Shown here: positions 1-6,587 of the stretch, piece by piece
How positions within the stretch are numbered: the stretch's first letter is position 1
Layout of the letters: each line of letters opens with the position of its first letter
Assembly (NCBI GenBank): GCA_029269125.1
Contig: JARHXX010000012.1
Span: forward strand, 1-64,000
Length of the DNA stretch: 64,000 nt
DNA from: Kiritimatiellaeota bacterium B1221
GTDB taxonomy: Bacteria > Verrucomicrobiota > Kiritimatiellia > SS1-B-03-39 > UBA6053
Direction of reading: 5' to 3'
Notes under the pieces: generated by a model
What the model was told of the DNA's origin: nothing
Seen by the model: the letters and a program-made list of their open reading frames with translations, nothing else
Database searches by the model: none
Made by a program: the position numbers and the translations under genes

Positions 1-4
1 TCCA

Positions 5-73
5 TGGTGGTTTCGTTTTGTTGTGATGAACCGCCATCCCTGTCGGGTTGGCGTCGAAACCACCACTTTTTTT
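5..73 (+). terminator. possible terminator of an upstream gene
   Basis: An 11-bp arm at 5-15 (TGGTGGTTTCG) is repeated in inverted orientation at 55-65 and followed by a run of seven T at 67-73. The 39-base loop is long for a simple terminator, so this could also be the 3' end of a small structured RNA. Whatever gene it belongs to lies left of the window. Confidence 0.4.
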
Positions 74-117
74 AACAATTATTGGGACACTTCCTCCTAT
101 TCCCGGAATCAGGGGAA

Positions 118-151
118 AGCCGTCTTCCTGTTACAGGAAGGCGGTTTTTTT
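118..151 (+). terminator. rho-independent terminator
   Basis: A 12-bp stem (119-130 with 134-145, two G-T pairs) closes a three-base loop and runs into seven T (145-151). It insulates the sigma-factor operon starting near 272 from whatever lies to the left. The rest of 152-271 is AT-rich and probably holds that operon's promoter; I could not assign clear boxes. Confidence 0.7.
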
Positions 152-271
152 ACATCCCAACTTCCGTGTTTCTGGTAATCTTCTTAAAGTATATGATTTT
201 CTACAATCACCTAAATGAAGTTATTATAAAAATATTTGAGGGTTTGTGATATAGTCTTCGTTAACACCTTT

Positions 272-595
272 ATGAAAAATGAATCAATCGATGTAAAAAT
301 TGACGCCGTAAGGGCGCGTACCATCCCTTCCTGTCCATCGGACTTGGAATCCCGGGTGTTGAGACGAATCCGTCTATCGACAAAGGAACAGTCTTCTGAT
401 GTTGCTTTGTTTCCCCGGTTGGCCCCGATATGCTTTGCAGCAGTCATCGCAGTGGTGGTTAGTGCCGGCACTTCGCTTCGTTTTGCAACCCAGTCCCGTA
501 AGAGTATTCACGATCGCCAGCAGGCCAGAACCGCGCTTAATTTTGATGTGTTTCACAATGATGCTTTCAAAGCGGGCCACAGGAGTTCCCGATGA
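272..595 (+). CDS. cnrY: CnrY-like membrane anti-sigma factor
   Basis: This 107-residue protein has a short charged N-terminal part (residues 1-45, with a CPSDLESRVLRRI segment), one membrane span near residues 55-70 and a short tail. That matches CnrY, which binds the sigma factor CnrH on the cytoplasmic side and is anchored by a single helix. The identification rests mostly on context: the stop overlaps the start of the CnrX-like sensor (ATGA) and the sigma factor follows. The ATG at 272 is preferred over one at 236, which would add 12 hydrophobic residues; neither has a strong ribosome site. Small anti-sigma proteins diverge fast, so sequence support alone is weak. Confidence 0.7.
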   Translation: MKNESIDVKIDAVRARTIPSCPSDLESRVLRRIRLSTKEQSSDVALFPRLAPICFAAVIAVVVSAGTSLRFATQSRKSIHDRQQARTALNFDVFHNDAFKAGHRSSR

Positions 596-1053
596 ATGCC
601 ACCAGAAATCCAAAAGCGGCAAACTGGTTCGGGTTAGGAGCAATTCTGATTGTCCTCTGTGCTGCCACATCATGGCTGACCGTTCGGTTGATTCAACCTT
701 CTGAATGGCGCCCCGTCGAGAATGCATCCAGTCATGAATGGTTGCATGAAGAGCTGTCACTAACTGAAGAAGAAGCCCAAAAGATCGAAGAACTTGAAGG
801 CCCGTATCAGCAAGAAAGATCAGCCCTTCTGGATGTGTTTGATGAACGGATCCAGGAACTGAGTGAGATCCTTCGCGCCAATGACGGTGTCACGCCAGAA
901 GTGGATCATGCGATTCACCGCTTACATGAAGTGCATGGAGATCTCCAACAGCTCGCGATTGCCCATTACTTCCAAATGCTGGAAGTCCTCCCGCCGGAAA
1001 AACAGGACCGGCTCCGCTCACTAGCGGTTGAGGCACTCAGTGAACCGGAGTAA
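592..1053 (+). CDS. cnrX: CnrX-like periplasmic Ni/Co sensor
   Basis: This 153-residue protein has an N-terminal membrane anchor (about residues 12-34) and a helical periplasmic domain. In Cupriavidus CnrX the metal is held by H42, H46, E63, H119 and M123. Here H48, H52, E69, H125 and M129 lie at exactly the same spacings (4, 17, 56, 4), so the complete site is present. The expected job is to sense Ni or Co in the periplasm and, through CnrY, release the sigma factor. An AGGAG ribosome site precedes the ATG, which overlaps the cnrY stop. Zn-responsive relatives exist, so the metal is inferred. Confidence 0.88.
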   Translation: MNATRNPKAANWFGLGAILIVLCAATSWLTVRLIQPSEWRPVENASSHEWLHEELSLTEEEAQKIEELEGPYQQERSALLDVFDERIQELSEILRANDGVTPEVDHAIHRLHEVHGDLQQLAIAHYFQMLEVLPPEKQDRLRSLAVEALSEPE

Positions 1054-1060
1054 GTAATCC

Positions 1061-1645
1061 GTGGAAGATCCGGATCTACAATCCCTGCAATTGATTCAAC
1101 AGGGAGATGAACAGGGATTGGTGGACCTCATGAACCGCCACCGTGATGCCATCTTTCGTTTCACCTATCGTTTTGTGTATAACGAAGCGGATGCGGCAGA
1201 ACTCACGGAAGCCACTTTCTTGAAAGTGTATCAAAATGCCGCCCGCTTTCGCCCCCGGGCAAAAGTACGCACCTGGATTTATACCATCGCAGGGAATCTC
1301 TGTCGGGATTTTTTACGCAAACAGCGTAAACGACGCGGGGATCTTTCGCTGCAGATGCCTTTGAATCCGGAATCCTCATTTTCATTGCAGGATCAGATTG
1401 CTGATCATACTGCGGTACCGGATGAGGATGCACATTCCCGGGAAAGCCTACAACAGATCGAAGCAGTGATTGATCAGCTTCCCCACAAACTTAAACTCCC
1501 TTTTGTATACTGCATCCTGGAAGGGCATAGTTACGATGAGTGTGCAGAGATCATCCGCAGTACCCGGAAAACCGTGGAAACCCGTATCTACCGGGCAAGG
1601 AAAATCCTGCAACAGGAATTAGAAAATAGAGATTTAAAGAGTTAG
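1061..1645 (+). CDS. cnrH: CnrH-like ECF sigma factor
   Basis: This 194-residue ECF sigma factor has region 2 at about residues 20-90 (including RTWIYTIAGNLCRDFLRKQ) and region 4 at about 125-185 (a helix-turn-helix ending in TVETRIYRARKILQQEL). It starts at GTG, seven bases after the sensor stop, with GGAG upstream. As the third gene of a cnrYXH-type operon it should direct RNA polymerase to metal-efflux promoters when released from the anti-sigma factor. The likely targets are the large efflux operons further right, but no shared promoter motif was proven. Its end overlaps the convergent MauE-like gene by four bases. Confidence 0.88.
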   Translation: MEDPDLQSLQLIQQGDEQGLVDLMNRHRDAIFRFTYRFVYNEADAAELTEATFLKVYQNAARFRPRAKVRTWIYTIAGNLCRDFLRKQRKRRGDLSLQMPLNPESSFSLQDQIADHTAVPDEDAHSRESLQQIEAVIDQLPHKLKLPFVYCILEGHSYDECAEIIRSTRKTVETRIYRARKILQQELENRDLKS

Positions 1646-2151
1646 AGTTGCACCCACAACATGAGCGCAGCCATCACGGCCATGCCGAGATCTTCGACCA
1701 GGGCCACCGTCGAAAGCGGTACATCCAGTACGGTTCCCATACACGCGCAGTTTATTTTCAACTTGTTACGCAGCGCATTGAACACACCACAGGCTCCGAA
1801 CAGCATCAGCATGATCGTAGCCGCATAGACTTCCCGAAGTGAAAAGCGGGCAAGGTAGGCGAGGCCCAGACTCAGTTCCAGAAAGGGGTAAACGAATGCG
1901 TAGGGGCGAAAGCGTTTGGCCAGTAGGTCGTACATCTGAAACCCGTCCGCAAACCCGGAAAGGTTAAAGAACTTGAACATGGAAAACATGACCAGAAACA
2001 GTCCCATAAATCTGTGCATCCAGTTTGCGGGATGGAATGGTGAAACACCTGTCAACGCCAGCGCCGAAAGCGCACTAAGGCTGACCAGTACCATCAAGGG
2101 AATATAATTCCGCCAGGTTCGCGGTTCTTCTTTTTGTGTATCATCCGTCAT
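1642..2151 (-). CDS. MauE/DoxX-like membrane protein
   Basis: This 169-residue protein has four or five hydrophobic segments and a CACMG motif near the C-terminal third, which recalls the Cys-x-Cys motif of MauE-type quinone/thiol membrane proteins. Its exact role is unknown; MauE relatives help electron transfer or cysteine maturation in the envelope. The ATG at 2151 is chosen because GGAGGAGAG sits just upstream. It overlaps the end of the permease gene by 11 bases, so the two are translationally coupled. Its place inside a metal-resistance block suggests an accessory role, but that is inference. Confidence 0.65.
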   Translation of the reverse strand: MTDDTQKEEPRTWRNYIPLMVLVSLSALSALALTGVSPFHPANWMHRFMGLFLVMFSMFKFFNLSGFADGFQMYDLLAKRFRPYAFVYPFLELSLGLAYLARFSLREVYAATIMLMLFGACGVFNALRNKLKINCACMGTVLDVPLSTVALVEDLGMAVMAALMLWVQL

Positions 2152-3484
2152 GATTCTCTCCTCCGATGTGATAGTTGGGGTCCTCATGGGCCTCGCCATG
2201 TAAATGCAAAAAGAACTTCTCACCGGCAAACACCAACAACAGTCCGCCGAGGGATATCCAGAGCACCAGTGGATCGGACTGTATTTTCACCCAAATGAAG
2301 GCTGCCAGCACCACCAGATCCAAGAGCAGAGCCGTTATCAGAATTCCGGCATGCGCTCCCACGTCTTTGCGCAGATGTCTGAACACGCCCCAGTGAATGC
2401 ACATATCCATGACGATATAAAAGATGGCCCCCATGGAGGCGATACGGCTGAGATCAAACAGCAGCGTCAGCACCATGGCAAAAACGATGGTGTAGATCAG
2501 GGTATGTTTCTGAACGTTTCCGGGCAGACCGAAATGCCGATGCGGCACCATTTCCATTTTAGTAAGCATGGCCAACATGCGCGACACCGCAAACACACTG
2601 GCGATGATCCCCGATACGGTGGCAACAATGGCGAAGCCGACCGTGATCCACATCCCCCAGTCCCCATATGCCGGACGGGCTGCTTCGGCCAGGGAGTAGT
2701 CTTTAGCTTGTACAATCTCGGTGATGGACAGATTGGCTCCCGTAGCCAGTGCCACGAATACATAGAGCACGGTACACAGGCCCAGAGAAATCCAGATCGC
2801 ACGTCCCACATTTTTTTCGGGTTGTTCCAGTTCCCCACCGGAATTGGTAATAGTGGTAAATCCTTTATAAGCCAAAATACCCAGGGCGATGGCCCCGAGG
2901 AACGACATAGCTCCGGTTTGTTGCGGTGCAGCGGATACCGCTTCAAAATTCCACCCGGAAGCGATCAGTCCCCCTCCCGCCAGCACAACCAGACCGGCAA
3001 TTTTCAGAAACGACATGAAGAAGGAGAAGGTCTGAATCTTTTCATTTCCGATCAGATTGATGAAAAAAGCAAAAAACAGCAACCCGACTCCCAACACCGG
3101 GATAATCCAATCCGGCCCGCCGCCTCCAAACAACTGCATTGTGTAGGTGCCAAAAGTCCGGGCCACTAGGCTTTCATTGATGATCATGGAAATATACATG
3201 AGCACCGCACAGGCCCCGGTCATCACCGAGCGGCCATAGGCCTTTTTGAGAAACATGGCGATTCCCCCGGCAGAGGGATATTTACTCGCCATTTTTACAT
3301 ATGAGTAAGCGCTGAACCCAGCAACGATTGCGGAACAGAGAAAAGCCAGTGGAAACCAGGTGCCCGCAAGTTCGGCGATTTGACCGGTCAAGGCAAAGAT
3401 CCCCGCCCCGATCATCACTCCGGTGCCCATCGACACCGCCCCCCATAGCTTCAGGCTTTCTTTTTTATCAGTAGATTCACTCAT
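2141..3484 (-). CDS. APC-family amino acid permease with His-rich tail
   Basis: This 447-residue integral membrane protein has about 12 hydrophobic segments. The N-terminal GVMIGAGIFALTG motif is typical of the amino acid-polyamine-organocation family. The last 24 residues are unusual for the family: FFLHLHGEAHEDPNYHIGG then NHDG, with six histidines. The gene lies between a CDF metal exporter and a MauE-like gene, so it may carry an amino acid or metal-amino acid complex; the substrate cannot be read from the sequence. Relatives in metal islands are usually annotated only as permeases. Confidence 0.8.
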   Translation of the reverse strand: MSESTDKKESLKLWGAVSMGTGVMIGAGIFALTGQIAELAGTWFPLAFLCSAIVAGFSAYSYVKMASKYPSAGGIAMFLKKAYGRSVMTGACAVLMYISMIINESLVARTFGTYTMQLFGGGGPDWIIPVLGVGLLFFAFFINLIGNEKIQTFSFFMSFLKIAGLVVLAGGGLIASGWNFEAVSAAPQQTGAMSFLGAIALGILAYKGFTTITNSGGELEQPEKNVGRAIWISLGLCTVLYVFVALATGANLSITEIVQAKDYSLAEAARPAYGDWGMWITVGFAIVATVSGIIASVFAVSRMLAMLTKMEMVPHRHFGLPGNVQKHTLIYTIVFAMVLTLLFDLSRIASMGAIFYIVMDMCIHWGVFRHLRKDVGAHAGILITALLLDLVVLAAFIWVKIQSDPLVLWISLGGLLLVFAGEKFFLHLHGEAHEDPNYHIGGENHDG

Positions 3485-3535
3485 ATGAACCTGTAACGAA
3501 AAGATGATCTGAAACCCTCAGGATTTTTTGATTTT

Positions 3536-3618
3536 TTAACCACAGAAGGCACAAAAATCACAAAACGAAGCGCTATAGTGTAGTTGGATTTTGTGTCTTT
3601 TGTGATTTCTGTGGTTAA
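3536..3618. repeat. 83-bp near-palindrome
   Basis: Twelve-base arms TTAACCACAGAA (3536-3547) and TTCTGTGGTTAA (3607-3618) are perfect inverted copies. Inside them CACAAAAATCACAAAA-type sequence faces a 14 of 16 match. The right arm contains the TAA stop of the CDF gene. It looks like a small REP/MITE-type palindrome that may also act as an mRNA hairpin between the CDF gene and the permease. Confidence 0.75.
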
Positions 3619-4547
3619 TCATCGAGAGTTGTATGCTTCCGATGGTTCATGTGGTCCTCACAGTCCATGCCTTGCATTTCGAATTCCAGGGTGCTGTGTT
3701 CAATCCTGAACTGATCGTGTAAAAGTTCCTTCAGAGTCACTTTCAATTCCTCTAGGCCGGACATGGAGGTGTTCGCATCAACCACAATATGCGCTTCCAG
3801 CGAACAATGCTCCTCGTCAAGTTGCCAGATATGCAGGTGATGGATTTCGATTACGGATTCTATAGCAGTCACCGCTTCTTTCAGCTCAGATGGGTCTAAA
3901 AAATCCGGTGCGCCTTCCATAAGAATGCGGGAAGTCTTTTTAAGGAGCCCGACTGACATCCATAAAATATATCCGGCAATTCCGAGGGTGAGTACCGGGT
4001 CCACCCAGCTCCAGTCCAGCCAGGTGATGGCGGCACCGCCCGCAAGGACGGCCAAAGAAGCGGCGGCATCGGTGAGGTTATGCAGAAACGCGGCTTTCAC
4101 ATTCAGACTGCCCTTGGACATGGACCAAAGCAGCCAGGCGGTGGCGATATCCACCACTAGGGCTACCCCGGCAGCAATCATCATCCACTCCCCCAGCAGG
4201 GGCTCGGGATTGATCATTCGTTTTACGGCTTCGTATACCAGATATAACCCTACTACGATCAGGGCGGTGAGTTGGATCATCGCCCCGATGAGTTCTGCCC
4301 GCCGATAACCGAAAGTATAAGTCTCATCCGCGCCTTTTCGTGAAATTTTCCGGGCAATGTAGGCAATGCCCAGGGCTGCGGCATCATTGGTGTTATGCAG
4401 AGCGTCTGCCATGAGGGCTACGCTTCCCGAAACCACTCCGGCCCCGAATTCGAACACGGAAAGACCGAGATTGACAATTACGGTCCATAGCAGCACGCCG
4501 TCGCTGACGTTCCCGGTGCCGTGAGAGTGATTGTGATCATGCGCCAT
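3615..4547 (-). CDS. czcD: CDF zinc/cadmium/cobalt exporter (CzcD type)
   Basis: This 310-residue protein has six membrane spans, a His-rich start (MAHDHNHSHGTGN) and a cytoplasmic C-terminal metal-sensing domain from about residue 215. The transport site is read as H51 and D55 in the second span and H156 and D160 in the fifth, the HxxxD pairs of zinc-type CDF proteins. It should exchange cytoplasmic divalent cations for protons. The ribosome site AGGAGGAAG is strong. The tail of a degraded PII-like gene runs into its start, and a 23-codon copy of its own N-terminus occurs at 8832-8903. Confidence 0.92.
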   Translation of the reverse strand: MAHDHNHSHGTGNVSDGVLLWTVIVNLGLSVFEFGAGVVSGSVALMADALHNTNDAAALGIAYIARKISRKGADETYTFGYRRAELIGAMIQLTALIVVGLYLVYEAVKRMINPEPLLGEWMMIAAGVALVVDIATAWLLWSMSKGSLNVKAAFLHNLTDAAASLAVLAGGAAITWLDWSWVDPVLTLGIAGYILWMSVGLLKKTSRILMEGAPDFLDPSELKEAVTAIESVIEIHHLHIWQLDEEHCSLEAHIVVDANTSMSGLEELKVTLKELLHDQFRIEHSTLEFEMQGMDCEDHMNHRKHTTLDD

Positions 4548-4608
4548 GGTCCACTTCCTCCTGGATTCGGACCGCGCGGTCCACGTCGCTCACAAAGATC
4601 CGGCCATC
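4537..4608 (-). pseudogene. tail of a PII-like gene (remnant)
   Basis: In one frame the sequence reads DGRIFVSDVDRAVRIQEE before a TGA at 4537-4539. This closely matches the C-terminus of the intact PII-like protein at 9377-9706 (DGRIFVSDVTRSMRIQEK). Upstream of about 4608 the resemblance is lost and no start codon or intact domain is found. The stop overlaps the CDF start. The scar indicates that a PII gene once stood directly before this CDF gene, or that a recombination joined the two. Confidence 0.75.
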
Positions 4609-4752
4609 TTGTGGAAAGAAGTCCGGAGTCCCGACATTGGGGAGCAATAGGGCGCATATTATGAAATGAAGCGAAAGCACGCATGAAACATATACCCAGG
4701 TTGGTTGTTCCTCAAGGAACTTTCTGAAATTTCAGCCTTCTCATGCGCCAGC

Positions 4753-5613
4753 CTACATGGGGCAGTTGTTCATCCAGCTCTCCATGGATTGGGTCCGCTC
4801 TGTATCTTTTTCTAAATCGTTCTTTTGTGATTTCGTGGATGTGCTCCAGCAATAGGGGCAGGGTGGCGACGTCATGTTCTCTTTTGTGAACATCTCCTCC
4901 ATCCAATGCATGCGCCTCCCAGACAACTCGCTGATAGGTTCAAGATCCGCCTGCTCTTTTGGGTCGGCGGTACGTTTAACAGCGTCGAGAACATTTTGTT
5001 GGTGGGCAGTCAGGTAGCCCACGCGGCTGAGCAAATAGGACCGCTCCTCCGGAGAAAGTGCCAGTGCCTGATTCAAGGCCTGCTTCGACTCCTCCAGCAT
5101 CTGACGCAGCAACCCGTCATTGATGCCTCCCCCCTGCTGATACGTTTTGAGCGCTTCCGCCAAACGCCTTTCAGAAAACGTGATTCTCAACTCCGCTTCA
5201 TCCTTGTCGTTTACCGAGAAGATCAGGTGCATTTTTTCCGCAAAACGTTTCACGGGGTACATGAAGTTCCCTGGCACGGCATCCGACGATGCGGCGACCG
5301 TGCTCCACCCGAGAAAAAAGAAAACCGTGATGCCGGCAGCGAAGCGGAGGAGTGCGGGGCGAGAGAAAAAAGGATTTTTGGCCTGTCTGCGTTCTTGCAC
5401 GCGGGCGGGCTGAGTTATCTGCTGTGACATGGCCCGCATCAAGCCTTCGACGGATGGTGTTGGATCAGGCAATGCCTGCAAACCCTGTGAGATACCAAGG
5501 AGACTTCGTAGTTCATCTTCGGCTTCGGGGTGCTTTTTCAGCACTTCATCCATGCGGCTCCCGGCCCTAAGTTGATCAATACATTCATCCAGGATGGTTT
5601 CCATATTCTTCAT
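4753..5613 (-). CDS. DUF5667-type anti-sigma factor
   Basis: This 286-residue protein has a cytoplasmic N-terminal part, a membrane span at about residues 88-108 and a C-terminal region starting AVPGNFMYPVKRFAEK, the hallmark of DUF5667 proteins. It overlaps the preceding ECF sigma gene by four bases, the standard sigma/anti-sigma arrangement. The C-terminal end is unusual: it holds a CPYC motif (C252, C255) and a further cysteine at 284, which could bind metal or respond to thiols. A second frame is also open over this tail, so a frameshift in the last 40 codons cannot be ruled out. Confidence 0.75.
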   Translation of the reverse strand: MKNMETILDECIDQLRAGSRMDEVLKKHPEAEDELRSLLGISQGLQALPDPTPSVEGLMRAMSQQITQPARVQERRQAKNPFFSRPALLRFAAGITVFFFLGWSTVAASSDAVPGNFMYPVKRFAEKMHLIFSVNDKDEAELRITFSERRLAEALKTYQQGGGINDGLLRQMLEESKQALNQALALSPEERSYLLSRVGYLTAHQQNVLDAVKRTADPKEQADLEPISELSGRRMHWMEEMFTKENMTSPPCPYCWSTSTKSQKNDLEKDTERTQSMESWMNNCPM

Positions 5614-6164
5614 GTTTCGACTCCTTCCGGTGCCAGCACGTCCCGCATAGCCTTGAGTGCCCGGAATTGCATAGCGCGGATGGCATTCAAATTCTGGCCG
5701 GTGATCTCGCTGATCTCATGATTATCCAGGCCTTGGATAAATTTCAAGCTCAGGAATTCACGGTGCTCATCACTGACTTGTTCCAGTGCTGTTTGTATGT
5801 CCATGTGATGACTAACAGCAGTATCCGGAGATTTTTCATTTATCAGGTTATTCGACATTTCCTCGCTCAATTCCGTTTCCGGTCTCACGCTACGATATCG
5901 CACGTGGTCAATGATCACGTTACGCGCCATCCGATACAGCCACGGTTCGAAACGCCCAGACTGATTCTCTATTGAACGCATGATTTTCACAATGACTTCA
6001 CCCGTCAGGTCCTCCGCCAGATTCGATCCTACGCGGTAGCGCATAAATCGAAGAATTTTGGGATAATAATGTGCACAAAGTTTCGAGAGTGCCTGTGAAT
6101 CCATTCTGCGTGCACTTTTCAACCATTTGTCCAAAGTTTCTTGATTCGCGTCTGACATTTCCAT
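5610..6164 (-). CDS. ECF sigma factor
   Basis: This 184-residue protein has sigma region 2 (about residues 20-90, including LAEDLTGEVIVKIMRSI and RMARNVIIDHVRYRS) and region 4 (about 125-180, ending LNAIRAMQFRALKAMRDVL). It is followed by a membrane anti-sigma gene with an ATGA overlap. It is distinct from the CnrH-like factor at 1061-1645, so the block carries two independent sigma pathways. Targets are unknown; the neighbouring P-type ATPase and CDF genes on the same strand are candidates. Confidence 0.88.
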   Translation of the reverse strand: MEMSDANQETLDKWLKSARRMDSQALSKLCAHYYPKILRFMRYRVGSNLAEDLTGEVIVKIMRSIENQSGRFEPWLYRMARNVIIDHVRYRSVRPETELSEEMSNNLINEKSPDTAVSHHMDIQTALEQVSDEHREFLSLKFIQGLDNHEISEITGQNLNAIRAMQFRALKAMRDVLAPEGVET

Positions 6165-6236
6165 AGATTTAATCTATCCGTCCAAACAAGCTGGACAAGC
6201 ACAAATGCTCATCCAGCTTGCCCCGGATATACGGCC

Positions 6237-6494
6237 TTACCAGCAGCATGTGCTCCCTTGGCTTCGATTTCGGCTCCTACTGCCGCAGCTATCCCGGTTG
6301 CAACGTCCGTGATGACCCGGAACCCATCGGTACCAATGCCCGCAGCTTCCATGATCATGAGTATCGTATGAGCAGATGGTTCCTTTATCCACCTGGGCCT
6401 GTTCTGTGGGGGTTGCACTATCAGCGGCCCAAGAAGTTGCCATAAGCCCCAATACGACTACAGCGATTATTCCGATGGTTTTTTTCGTTTTCAT
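6237..6494 (-). CDS. small secreted Cys/His-rich protein, possibly frameshifted
   Basis: The ATG at 6494 has an AGGAG site and begins a clear signal peptide (MKTKKTIGIIAVVVLGLMATSWAA). The mature part in this frame is short and rich in Cys and His (DTHDHGSCGHWYRW then a CCW end). However, the neighbouring frame over 6209-6400 also reads as ordinary protein (TDGFRVITDVATGIAAAVGA), so a single-base shift may separate the signal peptide from its real body. It resembles no family I know; the position before the P-type ATPase operon end suggests a periplasmic metal-related protein. Confidence 0.5.
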   Translation of the reverse strand: MKTKKTIGIIAVVVLGLMATSWAADSATPTEQAQVDKGTICSYDTHDHGSCGHWYRWVPGHHGRCNRDSCGSRSRNRSQGSTCCW

Positions 6495-6587
6495 TTTTTG
6501 ACTCCTGTTCATTTTGTTTTCGGTTTTCAGTTTTTGGGAGTTCAATCCCGCCTTCACAAAGTAAAGACGGACAAGAGAGTCAAAACG

